The notes beneath the pieces are model-generated. The model did not search any database and was not told where the DNA came from. It was given only the letters and a program-made list of their open reading frames with translations. This document shows positions 34,571 to 47,000 of a stretch of DNA of 64,000 nucleotides, piece by piece (position 1 is the first letter of the stretch; every line of letters starts with the position of its first letter). Origin of the DNA: Lophium mytilinum (taxonomy: Eukaryota > Ascomycota > Dothideomycetes > Mytilinidiales > Mytilinidiaceae); NCBI GenBank assembly GCA_010093605.1, contig MU004184.1:515897-579896 (forward strand), written 5' to 3'. A program made the position numbers and the translations under genes.

Positions 34571-35691
34571 GGTGGTTGTTGGGGTTGTGGTGGGCTGGTC
34601 GGACTGCGGCCGGCCGCACAATGACGAAGGAGCATTGGGTCGGGATTGGGTGCGGTGATCGGCAGGGTTGTTGCCAGATTGCTGCTACAGCGACGGTAAG
34701 AACGACAACGACGTAGAATCAATGTCGAGGACGAGGTTCTTCACGGTGAAAGTAGAGCAGGGGTTTGTTCACTGATATGAGATATTATTCGATTTATTGT
34801 CGATGGCTTGGGTGATAGAGTTCTCCGAATGACTGTTCTGGCACGCACGATTTCACAACTATGCACCGAAAAAGTTGCGTCTTGAGTGCTACTTTCTTAT
34901 ACTGATGCCCTTTTAAGAATCCGGTGAGTTTAAGTAATATCAGTCTTACCATAGTGCAGCGTTGAGGATGGTTTCTCATCGTCCTTTAGAGCTTTATCGA
35001 GAGGAGCCTATTTCTAGTCGCCGCTTTGGGTGCAGCACTCTCTCTTCCTGTCCCGTTGCTCAATTCTAGTCTTTTCAGGAGCTTTTTGTATCCCGAGCGA
35101 ATCTTTATGCAAAGCTCTTTGTTATGTGCTGCTGAACTGATGAGGAGGATTCTGAATTTACGCATTCCTCATTCTCAGTTTCCACCCTCAGTCCGTCTCC
35201 TCGAGGGGGCCAACATTCTCCGACGATATATTATAGAGAGAGGTTCGCGGCTCTCTATGACGAGAGTCTCCATAAAGATTACTCAGTGAGAAACAGCGGA
35301 GAGCCTTAAACCAAATCACTCCACTAAGAATCTCTAGTCAGCGTAGATACGTCGCTACTTTACCCCGTTTTGGTACCAGCTTTGGATATTAAATGATGGG
35401 GTCAGATTCCCCCCTGTCGAAGGAGCTCAACAAATTTACTCCACTCAGAAGCTCTGCTCGGGCCCACACTGCTGATTGCGGCGTTTTTGGCATGTTGATT
35501 TGCCCTGTACGCACGATTCGGCCCTGCATTAGCGTTTGGGCTTGCGCGGGTGCAAGAACACTCTTAATACAACATGGAGAGGACGCACTACTATTGCCCT
35601 TCTATAACGCATCTAAGCATCAAGGCAAAGAGGTTATCCCTAACGATCAACTTTTCCCGCCATTTTTCAGTCTATCTCAAGCCTTGAAGTC
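34571..35691. other. Divergent intergenic region
   Basis: About 1.1 kb. A short diverged direct repeat is visible (AATCACTCCACTAAGAATCT near 35317 and a related copy near 35435, about 118 bp apart). No gene was recognised. Confidence 0.45.
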
Positions 35692-37290
35692 ATGGCCGAC
35701 ATGAAGCAGAGTCCTTTTCGGGTGATCGTTGTAGGTGGGAGCATATCAGGTCTCACCATGTCACACTGTCTACAGCAAGCTGGCATCGATCACGTTGTCC
35801 TGGAGAGACGGAGCACCATCATTCAATCAAACGGCGCCTCTATCAATCTCTGGCCACAAGGTTTGCGCTTGATGGAACAGCTCGGGTGTCTAGAAGCTAT
35901 CGAGGAGACGTGTGCGCCGATGCATGCCAACTACTTTCGACGACCTGATGGCACCCCGACTATCGTCAGCCCTCTATTTAAACAGATAATCGAAAGGTGT
36001 GCTTATCTCTCGAGCGAAATGACTGCTGCCTATCGACTGCGCTTACGATTCGTACAGACATGGGTATGGATTCCTTGTGGTTGACCGTGAGAAGCTTTTG
36101 CGAATTATCTACGAACACTTACCGTCGAAATCGTACATCAAAGGAGGCTGTAGCGTTGTCCGTATCGAAGAGCACGAAAACGGAGTCAAAGTACATCTAG
36201 AAGACGGAAGTGTTGAGACTGGCGACATCGTCATCGGAGCGGATGGAGTCAACAGTGTTGTGCGGAAAGCTATGTGGACAATTGCAAACGACCGATGTCC
36301 TGGAACATTCTCTCAAAAGGAACAACAAAGTAATGCCCATCCTGCTCAGCCTTCAGACCCTTACTGATCTGTCACAAAAGCACTGAACACAGCATACAAA
36401 TGTCTCTTCGGAACATCCACACCGCCTGCTGGGTCAGTCCCCGGCGAGATGATTCTAACGCACAACCACGGCTTCTCCTTTCTGACATTGACCCAACCGA
36501 CGCGTGTATACTTCTTCGTGTTTATCAAGCTCCCTAAGGCTATGAGATGGCCAGATCGAGCAAAGTACACTTCTCAAGATGCAGAGCTAGAATCAGTCAA
36601 ATACATGAATTGTCGTATCAACGAGATTTTCACCTTTGGTGACCTTTGGGAGAACAAGCTCTGGTTTTACCTTTCTCCTCTAGAAGAGGGCGTCTTCGAA
36701 CAATGGCATTGGGGAAGAATAGCGCTGGCTGGAGATGCTGCCCACAAGGTTAGCAAAAACTGTGGTTTTTGCTGAACGGAGCTAATCAGTGAGCTCAGGT
36801 GACCCCTAATCTAGCATTCGGCGCCAACAGCGCCATGGAAAGCGTCGCAGCGCTCTCGAATGGCTTGAACCGAGCGCTTGAGAACCAACTAGACTCGAAA
36901 CTCAGCCGAAAGCAGATTAGCATGGTGTTTCAAGACTATCAGCGAAAGAGAATAGGCCGCGTGACCAAGGCCTATAACTTCACAGGCGGATTCACGCGGA
37001 TTTCAGCTTGGGATGGACCACTGAACAGGTTCATAGCCTCGTGGATCCTGCCCGTTACTGCGCATGATGTAATAGCAGACAAGTTTACTCGCTTGATTAG
37101 GGGCGGGGTGAAGTTGACTTACGTGCCGTACAAGGAGACTAGGTCTGGTTCCGTGCGTTGGGACGATGAATCAGAAGAGTATCCTAGTGCCGCAGTTAAG
37201 CTGACATCCGTGTCTGTAGTCAGCATTCTTGTATCATGTTTAGGTATCGGCGCATTAGTCCGGTGGCTATTCTGGAATCTCATGACCTGA
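35692..37290 (+). CDS. FAD-dependent monooxygenase, PaxM-like
   Basis: Group A flavoprotein monooxygenase of the type that epoxidises prenylated or aromatic natural products. Four exons: 35692-35996, 36058-36329, 36381-36748 and 36799-37290; introns 61, 51 and 50 nt; 478 aa. Motifs: the FAD-binding GGSISG in RVIVVGGSISGLTMS (residues 10-24), the DG motif GADGVNSVV (162-170), and the GD motif GDAAHKVTPNLAFGANSA (310-327). A C-terminal membrane segment (about 450-470, SVVSILVSCLGIGALVRWLF) matches PaxM-type enzymes. The acceptor of intron 2 (CACAAAAG) is not a strong one. No prenyltransferase, terpene cyclase or P450 gene lies in the window, so the substrate is unknown. Confidence 0.88.
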
Positions 37291-38310
37291 TTCAGAACAC
37301 GATGTTCTCTCGTGGTGAGGCTCAGGCGAGCAAGAAGCCGGCCAAGGAGATCCGACCTATCTCTAGGAAATTGATGCACCGCTGGGTCCTCGTGAACTGC
37401 AACGACAACAATTTCTCCGTCTCTTCCGCTCGACGCGACTCTCCGCGCCCTACTAGTATGTGCCTAACACGCTTGATAGCCATATCTTCTCGTTACCCCC
37501 CTTTCAGTTCCTTCCTTGGTCAGGTTCTGAACTTGACGGCATAGGTTTCCCACCTGCTACGTATCATCTCGTCTTTGCCGGCGAATGCTGGGTGTTGAAC
37601 GCTGTTGGTACCTCCGAGAGCATGAAGAAAGACTTCTAGGTACTCTACAAGCCGGTTCCACATCTAGCATTTGCAACGTCTCCTAGGGGTACAAAGAGTC
37701 GAGATTGGTTCGCGAATGCGGCTTGATATAGAAGGCGGTTATCTGGTAGCTAGCTGATGAGTTCGATGATATAATTATAGAGATCATTGGTTGCTTGCTT
37801 ATCACATGTACCATCCATTGCAACAAGACATACTAATCGCGTGGATGATTCGTGACTGTAATAGTACTGAGCTGACGAATATGATAGTTTCGTCCACGCA
37901 GTTGAAGCTGTATTCTCACCTGCGATGCTACCTATTGCCTTCTTCATGAATGCTTCCATGGCCTTTGGGAAAGAGCAGTTTGCGAGACTGGTTCAGTATG
38001 CTTGGAGTACACGGAACTGAAGTTAGCGGTCATGGTAGTCGCCACGCTGTAGCTGGCGTTTACGGCGGGAACGACAATAATGAACTCGTAGAAAGTGAGG
38101 TCTATTTCAACTCAGCTAGGGATTCTAGAACAAGAACAAGACGAGACCAGAGAATGGACGTGGGGTAGCGACGAGGGAGCGTTAAAAGGTCGCCGCTAGT
38201 CGCCACGACTTTCGTTAACTTCCAAGGATCAAACGCGACCAAGCTCTACATCACCGCCCTAAACCCAAACACTACTCGGGGCTTTACAACCCCCCTACGT
38301 AGTAATCGTC
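37291..38310. other. Intergenic, nothing recognised
   Basis: About 1 kb between two plus-strand genes, with only short frames. The last 150 bp are the probable SAD1 promoter. Confidence 0.45.
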
Positions 38311-40005
38311 ATGGCAAAGAGACGAGCCGCCGATTCACTTGAAGACTTCACCGCCGCAGATTCCCCCGCATCGAAACGAGCTCGTGTCGAGGATGAAGTC
38401 AACGACCGGAAGCCTACCAACGGCGCAGCCAGCAACGGTGACATGATGCCCCTACGCCCGCGGGATCGAGACAAGATAGACATACTAGGCGCGGCAGATG
38501 TAGAGCATGCAGAGCTAGAGGAAGCTGGCGCGACACCTGCTGCTGCAATGGATGGTGATGAGGAGGACTCCGCGCTCACAGCTCCTATGCGACAGGAGGC
38601 GCCAGAGGAAGGATACACAGATCTATATCTGGACACCATAGATCGCGGAGTGCTAGACTTTGACTTCGAGAAGCTGTGCTCGGTCACACTCTCAAACATC
38701 AATGTTTATGCATGTCTAGTCTGCGGGAAATACTACCAGGGTCGAGGACCGAAGTCACAAGCATATTTCCATGCGCTGGAAATAGGCCACCACATCTACG
38801 TCAACATGGAGACCAAGAAGATCTACGTTCTTCCCGAAGGATACGAAGTCACATCGAAGTCCCTCGATGACATCAAGTTTGTGGTTGATCCTCGACTCTC
38901 CCCTGACGAAGTGTCTATCCTGGACAAGGAGCAGAAGCAGGCATGGGATCTCCTGGGCCGTAAATACACACCTGGCTTCGTTGGCATGAACAACATCAAG
39001 GCAAATGACTACTTCAATGTCGTCGTCCACGCCCTGGCGCACGTTGTTCCGCTTCGCAACTACCTCATGCTTGAAGATCTCTCCAAGCGGCCGCAGCTCG
39101 CACAGCGCTTCGGCATTCTTGTCCGTAAGATTTGGAATCCACGAGCCTTCAAATCCCACGTCTCGCCGCATGAGCTCCTCCAAGAGATTGCCCTTCGATC
39201 CTCCAAACGCTACACCCTCACTGAACAAGCCGACCCTGTCGACTTCCTTTCCTGGTTCCTTAACAACCTCCACTTAGCCCTCGGGGGTTCCAAGACGAAA
39301 CCAGGCTCTAGCATCGTTCAAAAGGTCTTCCAAGGCAGTCTCAAGATCGAATCGCAGAAAATCACCGCCCGCGCCGACGCTGGCGACCGACTTCGTTTCG
39401 AAGACGCCACCGTCCAGACCGAGATCTCGCGCTTCCTCGTCCTCACCCTCGACCTTCCTGCGGCGCCCCTCTTTCAGGACGCGTTAGACAAGAACATCAT
39501 TCCTCAGGTGCCTCTAACGAGTATTTTGAGTAAGTACGACGGTATCCGGGCCCAGGAGCGCAAAGATGCCCGTGTGCGTTACCGACTCTTGCACCCTCTC
39601 CCACCATATCTGCTCTTCCACATCAAACGCTTCAGCCGGAACAAGTTTGTGTCAGAACGCAATCCCACCATCGTCACATTCCCCGTTCGGTCGCTCGATA
39701 TGTCGCCATACATTGAGCCTAACCCGAAATTGTACCCGCCCGGCGAGCCTGTCTGGTACGATCTCGTCGCCAACATCACCCACGAGGCCGTGCGTGTGAG
39801 AGATGATAGCGTAGAAGGAGAACAAGAGAGCAAAGTGTGGCGAGTGCAGCTGAGAGATCGTAGCAGGGAAGAATGGTCGGAGGTGCAAGATCTGTTTGTC
39901 GAGAGAGAGCGAGCTGAGACTCTATTCACCAAGGAGAGCTATCTGCAGGTCTGGGAGAAGAGGAAGAAAGCCAAGGTGAACGGGAAGGGGAAGGAGAGGG
40001 TTTGA
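38311..40005 (+). CDS. SAD1: Sad1/USP39, U4/U6.U5 tri-snRNP assembly factor
   Basis: Nuclear splicing factor needed to load and maintain U4/U6 in the tri-snRNP. Single exon, 564 aa. After a disordered acidic N-terminus with a basic ASKRARVEDE patch comes the UBP zinc finger (CLVCGKYYQGRGPKSQ with Cys135 and Cys138, then HALEIGHHIYV). The rest is a ubiquitin-peptidase fold without protease activity: the catalytic-Cys position reads NNIKANDYFNVVV, with Asp233 in its place, exactly as in known Sad1/USP39 proteins. LLFHIKRFSRNKF and the final EEWSEVQDLFVE block also match. The absence of the catalytic Cys is normal for this family. Confidence 0.96.
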   Translation: MAKRRAADSLEDFTAADSPASKRARVEDEVNDRKPTNGAASNGDMMPLRPRDRDKIDILGAADVEHAELEEAGATPAAAMDGDEEDSALTAPMRQEAPEEGYTDLYLDTIDRGVLDFDFEKLCSVTLSNINVYACLVCGKYYQGRGPKSQAYFHALEIGHHIYVNMETKKIYVLPEGYEVTSKSLDDIKFVVDPRLSPDEVSILDKEQKQAWDLLGRKYTPGFVGMNNIKANDYFNVVVHALAHVVPLRNYLMLEDLSKRPQLAQRFGILVRKIWNPRAFKSHVSPHELLQEIALRSSKRYTLTEQADPVDFLSWFLNNLHLALGGSKTKPGSSIVQKVFQGSLKIESQKITARADAGDRLRFEDATVQTEISRFLVLTLDLPAAPLFQDALDKNIIPQVPLTSILSKYDGIRAQERKDARVRYRLLHPLPPYLLFHIKRFSRNKFVSERNPTIVTFPVRSLDMSPYIEPNPKLYPPGEPVWYDLVANITHEAVRVRDDSVEGEQESKVWRVQLRDRSREEWSEVQDLFVERERAETLFTKESYLQVWEKRKKAKVNGKGKERV

Positions 40006-40752
40006 ATACTAGCCAAAAAGGTGGTTGGTCGGGTCTGATATGAAGGTTCAGCTGTAGTTCCTTCGGAGAATCAATCGGTTTCTCCCTCTTTCGCTTCTCT
40101 GTCTTTATATCGTGATGTTGCCTGCTGTGTGATGCTGGTGTGTTGCTAGCGTTTGAGGGTTTAGCATGGTTTAATATTCGAAACAGGATGTTAAGAGTTG
40201 TGGTGTTTTAAATTGGGTATATAATTTCCGAAGCACGTATGTTAGAGCACAAGATACGTGCAGGTCTATACTGTTACTATATTATAGTATTGCTGGCGTA
40301 GTAATATTGCTGTTAGAGGTGTCTTAGCAGTGCGGAAAACCCCAGCATAGGATGTCACAAGCTACGGTGTTTAGATTAGGAATGTAACTTCCACGACACG
40401 TATATTAGACTTTAAGATATGTGTGCTATGCATGTTAGAACATTGTATATCTCCATTGCTATCGTGCTATGTGTTACGCTTGTTTAGCACCGTTTGCGGT
40501 CCTCCAGTATGCTATTGATATTCATGAAATACCAGCTTTAGCAAGCCTGATAGCTCTCCGGGCCACCTTAGACGGTGCTGAACGAGTGTACTACTTTTTT
40601 CCTGTCTAGCGTAGCTGTGAGCGCGGGCGTTGTTGACTTTCCCGAAGCTTAAACAAAGAGCCGAGGCTCCCCCCAAATTTATGGCATATTCGTACAGAAC
40701 AGCACCGCCAAACAACGGTGCATCACTCATCATCACCTCGACTGATATCAAA
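40006..40752. other. Intergenic containing a short tandem repeat
   Basis: SAD1 3' untranslated region, then the 160-bp tandem repeat listed separately, then the promoter of the GST kappa gene. No additional gene. Confidence 0.5.
40140..40520. repeat. Tandem repeat, about 2.3 units, 160-163 bp period
   Basis: Diverged direct repeat in AT-rich sequence. The motif TTTAGCA/CTTAGCA occurs at about 40161, 40324 and 40484 (steps 163 and 160). The motif CACGTAT...TTAGA...AAGATA(C/T)GTG occurs at 40234 and 40397 (step 163). It lies immediately downstream of SAD1. Confidence 0.6.
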
Positions 40753-41904
40753 ATGGCGAAGCCGAAGATTACTCTATATGTAGATATTGTGTCCCCGTTT
40801 GCCTACTTGGGGTTCTATGCGCTGCAGGTGAGTGGTCTGCGTTTATTGCGTCATAGGAGGGGAGAGTGTGATTCGTTGGAATTGCTGCATACTGTCTGTA
40901 TAGGTGTTCTTTACAATGGGCTGGCATATATGAGATGTAGGCTGTTTGCCATTGGTTTACTCGGCGCAATTTCTAAAATTCACTTCCTTCGCATTCATAC
41001 TTTGTTCGTTTCTACGTCGAGAGCCTTACACATCCTAGTTCTCATTCACTTGATCTCTTACCGTCAAAGTCAATGTCTCTACCTAAAAGTTCTTGAAGAT
41101 TTCAGGCTAACGAATCAAACAGAACTTCCCAGTCTTCAAGCAATGCGAGATCACTTACATCCCCATCTTTCTTGGCGGACTGATGAAGGCTTGTGGTAAC
41201 ACGGCACCCATCAACGTGAAAAGTAAGTAGAAGCCCTTCCAGAGAAGCCGCTAGGCGGAGCAAGAGTATGAACTGACACCCTCCCAGACAAAGATAAATG
41301 GATAAACCTCGAACGAGCTCGCTGGTGCCGACAGTTCAACGTGCCAATATCGGAGAACGCACCCCCAGGCTTCCCTATTAATACCATCCTAGTAAGTCGA
41401 GGATATCCATAGATCATCGCCCAAGAACCTTGAGGTATCAGAGCTGACTATTTAGATCCAACGCACCCTTACAGCATTATCTGTCTCTCATCCAGATCTC
41501 ATTCCCGCCGCCATTGCGGCGCTCTACCAAGCTTTCTGGGTTGAGTTTGACCACCCTGAGAAGCCAGAGAACTTGCTCCGGATTCTCAGCGCCGCTGTTG
41601 GAGAGGCAGCAGCCACAGAAGCCGTTGAGAAGAGCGGGAGCAAGGAGGTCAAAGATGGCTTGATGAAACGAACCGAGGAGTCGTTTGCCGAAGGTGCTTT
41701 TGGGTTGCCATGGTTTATAGGTGAAACTCACTCATATCACTCAACCCCAAATGCTGTGGTGTACGGCAAGGCTGACTTTCTTGCTTAGTAACAAATTCCA
41801 AAGGAGAAACAGAGTCCTTCTGGGGATTCGACCATCTCGGGCAGGTCGTTGATCACCTGGGACTTGCGAAACCGACTGATGGTGGTTGGAAGGCCATGCT
41901 TTGA
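40753..41904 (+). CDS. Glutathione S-transferase kappa / DsbA-like isomerase
   Basis: Thioredoxin-fold enzyme of the GST kappa and 2-hydroxychromene-2-carboxylate isomerase family; homologues are mitochondrial or peroxisomal. Five exons: 40753-40827, 41123-41222, 41288-41391, 41456-41720 and 41789-41904; introns 295, 65, 64 and 68 nt; 219 aa. The start MAKPKITLYVDIVSPFAYLG holds the catalytic Ser14 of the SPFAY motif. ITYIPIFLGGLMKACGNTAP and NKDKWINLERARW are family signatures, and the C-terminal GLPWFIVTNSKGETESFWG contains the cis-Pro region. An in-frame ATG at 40681 would add 24 residues but the shorter start matches relatives. The first intron is unusually long for this window. Confidence 0.93.
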
Positions 41905-42301
41905 AGTCTCGTGGCGTTGCAGCAATCTTAACGGGAAACATAAAGATTACCTTCATTCCGCTTTGAATACACAGTCGTGTGGTACAATATTAGGACTAAA
42001 GCTTTTTTACATGTAACACTGCTATGGTGATTCAGGTTACAAGTAAAAAGCTAGATCAGCGGATCAATGGTCCGGTCTGTGTACACCTGCTCACAAGTGC
42101 TTGAGATGACTCGGTAAGGCTTTAGGCTTGGTCAATCGGTAGACCTGAGTCGCCTTCGGATTTCGAACGAACTTCAAGCGGCGTTACGAAGGTATATGGA
42201 GAGCTTTGACCCACAAGGAACCAAATGACTCCTACAAGTACTACCTACCATATTTCACCCATGGGCCACCCTGTACTTCGCTCGTGCCACTAAAATCTTA
42301 G
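41905..42301. other. Convergent 3' intergenic region
   Basis: About 400 bp between convergent genes. No feature was recognised beyond the presumed untranslated regions. Confidence 0.5.
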
Positions 42302-43577
42302 TTAGTATCTCAACGAGCCATGAAAGGGATCGTACCCACATCCAACACTCCTCTGGTCGAAATCCAGAACAGTATAATATCCCCTCAAAAACGGCGTTCC
42401 CAGAACAATGAAGTCCTTCTCATCCTTATCCTCTTTAGCCCACGGCAGTAACCCCACCACACACCTGACCCCTAAGTCTCCAAACTCCATCTCCAGCGTA
42501 TAATCAAAAGGGCTCAGGACGAACTCGTGCCCCCCAAGATCAAACATTAACCCCGGAAGCTCACCCACTCTCTCGCAGCTCACAGAGTCAGGCCAGTCAG
42601 GAATACGCTCCGGCCGAATAACCTCTTCCAACCTCTTAAACGCCGCCTCTGGCAGCCAAACAAACGGCTCCGCAGTATCCAACCGCGCCGTAAACCCCGC
42701 CAAATCCACCGACTTACCCTCCCCCTTCCCCCACGATAACCCGCGCGTTTCCACCCGCCACGTCCCATTAAGCAGCGGCGGCCCAACCTCAAACGGATCC
42801 TCACTCCCCGGCTGCGGATCCGTAACATTCGACAACGGAATCTCCACCATCTCACCCGCCTCAAACATCTCCGCATTAACGCCCCCAAACATAATCTCCC
42901 CCGCCACCTTCACATCCCCCTCCGTGCGCCCCAACGCGATCGACACCACATTCCTTGGCAGCAACCCCAGCCGCACCATCCCCGCAAACGGGCTCTCGAT
43001 CCCTAGCAACGACCACGCCTCAAGCGGCGGCGCGAGGCCGAGGACGGAATCGAAATCGCGGCGCCAGAAGCTCGTCGGCACGCTCTTCACGCGGTCGAGT
43101 TCGTGGAAGAGCTGGTTCGGGACGTCGAGGCCCGCGACGCTGAGGGTGTCTTTGCTGAGGTGGCCGGCGGCGCGGAGGCCGGTGTAGATGAACTTTGAGC
43201 GGGCCGTGTCGCAGCTGTGGGTGTGAGAGGCGGAGGCGGCGTAGTGGTGGTGGTTTTGGCAGGGGCCGTCGGCGCAGGTGGCGGAGAAGGCGAAGGTGTC
43301 GGACCAGGAGATGTCGATTAGGGCAAGCAGGGGCTGCGGGGGCGTGCCGATGGTGATGTTGGTGAGGTATTGCATGTTGTCGAGGTTCTGGGGGTTGGAT
43401 GGACGCTTAGTATATTCATGTGTAGTTGGAGAGTTGAGGACTCACGGTGATTGGCGCAGAAAATGATTTGGGGGATGAGTTGTCGTTTGGAACTAGAAGT
43501 GGTTTTTGGAGGACTTCTGCATGTCCTATGCTTGATGTGCATGCTAGCAGCGCGATGAGAGGGGAAATTCTATGCAT
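42302..43577 (-). CDS. Secreted aspartic-protease-like protein (peptidase A1 fold)
   Basis: Exons 43577-43446 and 43387-42302, 58-nt intron (GTGAGT...CCCCCAG), 405 aa. Signal peptide at about 1-20 (MHRISPLIALLACTSSIGHA). The entry to the fold, NMQYLTNITIGTPPQPLLAL, is typical of pepsin-like enzymes, and the C-terminus FIVLGTPFLRGYYTVLDFD is the conserved final strand. However, the two catalytic triplets are altered: LIDISWSDTF (Asp69-Ile-Ser rather than DTG/DSG) and RLDTAEPFVW (Asp281-Thr-Ala). Both aspartates remain. It may be an atypical or inactive member, or a binding protein. No GPI signal is obvious at the C-terminus. Confidence 0.85.
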
Positions 43578-44054
43578 GTCGAGTTTATGGAGTGATGCAA
43601 TGAGAACGTGAAGCGAGTCTGTAACAAGAAATAAACAATAGGAAAAATAAACTTGAAGACGAGTACAAAGAACAGCCCTTCTACCCCTAGGAAGCCGATT
43701 CAAGATAAGAAAGTAGAAGGAAAGGCAGAGAATCGCTTCTTTCATAGATGAACTATGAGTTCTCACGTGACTGAGGCAGTGATGCGGCACAGTTCACGGC
43801 GCGTACTGTAGGCGCTCACTGTACGGAAATAGTATTCAATCCTTGCATTTCAGGGATCGCTTCAATGAACTCACCTTGGCGTATGTATTTCAGTAGATTT
43901 TGCTATCATCTTTGATGTGCTTTCCGTTAATAGCTTAACTGATGATTGTCATGATCGCAAATCCTACACACACAGACCTGAAAAATCAGGCTGTCGTCAG
44001 ATAGCGCCAAAGTAAGGGGCAGATACAGGATCGCGACACAACATAATAATACAT
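43578..44054. other. Intergenic, nothing recognised
   Basis: About 480 bp between the aspartic-protease-like gene's start and the PEX1 stop. It is the presumed promoter of the former. Confidence 0.5.
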
Positions 44055-47000
44055 CTACATCAAACTTGACCGGCCCCCAATCTCGCTTCCTCCTTGTCCA
44101 CTAGGCATTTCCCCATTCCTCCCGACCACAAACTCACGGTATATACCTGCCAGTCGTCTCCTCTCCTGCTCTGAAATACTACTCCTTGTGCTTGCAAGCG
44201 AGCTTTTGATATGCGGCCACTGAATCTCAGGCTCCTTGTTTTCAGGCTCCTCCTTAGATCCAGTCCCATCCGCATCCTGCTGCCCATGCAAATGATTCGC
44301 CAGCTTCTGCTTGCGTCGAATAGCCTGGAGGCTCGCGAGTTTGGCCGCAATAGCCGCACGTTCAGAGAGCGCCACAGAAGACGGCATCGCGTTATCCCCC
44401 GTAGCAGCGATAGCGTCACCGAAGCGGAAGTGAACAAAGTCGGGCGCGGAGCTCTTGTCTGATTTGCCAGACTTGGATGTCGTGCCGTTCACGGCTTTCT
44501 TGGCCTTTGAATCCTCGCCGATCTCAGGTACATGGTCACCAAGGACGTCGTGGATGGCCTCGAGTTGCGCGTTGTAGACGACGGCTTGGAGGTCGGCACC
44601 TGAGTAGCCCTCGGTGCGTTGAGCGATTTCGCGGAGATTCTCGCCTTCATGACCGGTTGTGAGGACAGAGGGCGCGAGACGAAGCTTTCGCGTCACAGCT
44701 GTGAGGATGTCTATCCGCTCCTCCAGGCCTGGCAAGTCGCATATGAGGCTCTTGTCTAAACGTCCTGGTCGAAGTAAGGCTGGGTCTATAAGGTCTGGGC
44801 GACTGGTGGCGGCAAGTACGTAGACGCCGGACAGGCCCTCGGCACCGTCCATCTGTGTGAGCAGCTGATTGACCACTCGGTCTGTGACGCCGGTGGAATC
44901 GTGTCCACGCTTTGGAGCAATACTGTCAAACTCGTCAAAGAACAAGACACAAGGCCGTGCGGCTTCAGCGCGCTCGAAGAGGTCACGGACCGACTTTTCG
45001 GAAGCGCCGATGTATTTGTTTAGGATCTCGGGCCCCTTTACGGAGATGAAGTTGAGGCCACATTCTCCGGCTACAGCTGATGCGAGAAGAGTTTTTCCGC
45101 AGCCGGGGTACCCGTATAGGAGTAGACCGGACCGCAAACGAAGAGGGCACTGGGCAAATATAGGAGCATAGGTGGTCGGGTACTGAAGAGTTTCGAGGAG
45201 AGTTTGACGGGTTGAGTGAAGACCGCCTATAGAGTCCCAGCGTGTTGTCGAGGATTGAAGGGTAACATTGCGGAGCGAGGCTGGTGTAAAGCCAGCTAGG
45301 GCGCTAGTAAAATCATCTTTGGAGAGCACGATGGATGTAGAGGATGAGCCACGAGAGTCGGAGTGCGAGTATGTTTCACTGACTGATCGAATTAGAGCTT
45401 CGCTGCGAGCGCGGGAACTGAGCAAGACCAAATCACCAGGCATGTAGCCATCGGTAAGGCCGGCTAGGTCGAGGAAGTCAATGCTGGGATCGACAACGAA
45501 CCCATCGGCGTCAGAAGCAGGCTGGGATTCGTATTGACCGGATGTACTAGGCCGACTGCCAGAGGTAGAGCTGCCAAGGAAAGAGTCGTCGTTATTTGAA
45601 TATCCGTTCAGTCTCGAGTCGTCTGCTGCTGGTTTTGCATCTTTATGCACTAGCATCTCTAGTACTCGCCTTCTGCCTTCTTTATTAGGTGCCTTGAGGC
45701 TGACAATTTCCCGAACGACGTGGCCGCCAATAATGACGTTATTTAGAGCTTCCTTGCTCTGGGCTGTTGCAAGGAGAACCACCCCGGAGTCTATCGAGCA
45801 GTACTGCTTCACAATAGAGCAAAGACCCTCACTAATGTGGCGGCTTCGGCCGTTTTCTCCTCCCACCTGAAGCTCGGTCTCCACTGGACAAAGCCTGTCG
45901 AGATCATCAAGGATCACTAAAGCTCTGCCCCCTAGTCGGGCACCCCATGATGCGCACGAAAAAAGGCGATTCAGGGTATCTTTGATTGTTGATACTCGTG
46001 TCTCGTCCGTCACGAGCTTGCGGCATGGATAATAGGTGACGTTGAAAAGACGCTCGGATCGCAGACTGTGTGCCAATAGATGGGTAAGGCTGGATTTGCC
46101 CGCTCCGAGCCCTCCAGTCAACAACACTGATGAATTGTGGGATAGATGCCCAGTGAGTTGTTCGATCAATGGATCAATTCCCACCATTGTCGGCGCAGAG
46201 CTTGGTATTGGCTCACCAGGAGATAAACCCTTCAGGGCATTCGAGGGTCTTATAATCTCAGGCAGGACTTCGATGGAAAACTTCCTCTCGGTGCCCAGAA
46301 ACCAAGCTGGGGGAGCTTTGATCCCGTCCGCTGGTTGCTGTTGCGGCGGCTCAAACCTCACAATTCCACCCTGCCAGCCCTTTTCTGCATCATCCAAGGA
46401 TGACAGAATCATACCGTCCGTAATCGGGCCATCCAGAAGTCCAACCCCCTGTGGGCTTTTGCCATACATTCTCTTGATTCCTTGGGAGGCTTCTTCTCGT
46501 TCCTGTTTGGACTCGCCCCCGAATTTGAGAGTTGAGCCTGGCTGCGAGTTTGTCGATGCAAATGGCAACACCTTTATAGCTTTTACGCCAGCATCCTTGG
46601 ATCCGGGAGGTTTGACCATAGACGACGGCTTGGCGGCTTGGGTGGGTGCTCCTTCAATCCGTACAAGTCCGCCCACGAACTGTTCAGAGCAAAGCACTTT
46701 GCAAAGAGGTGAGGACAACGCAACGTGCCGACTATCAGGAGCGTCCTCCCAGGCCTGGATGCGCGCAACGACCCTGTTGGCTGGTTTCTCGGTCTCTTGT
46801 TCCTTCTGCACGTCCACAGGCTCTTGTAGACCTGCTGGCTTCACAACAGAAACTAGAACCCATGTTACGCCTCTTAATTCCCTCGTCAGAAGCATGTCCC
46901 GATCCACCCAGACTTTGAGGCCCTCGTTCCTTTCATCTTCTTCCTCATCGAACCATTCCCCTGCTAGTTCTCTATCCACCCCACGTAGAAATAGGGCACC

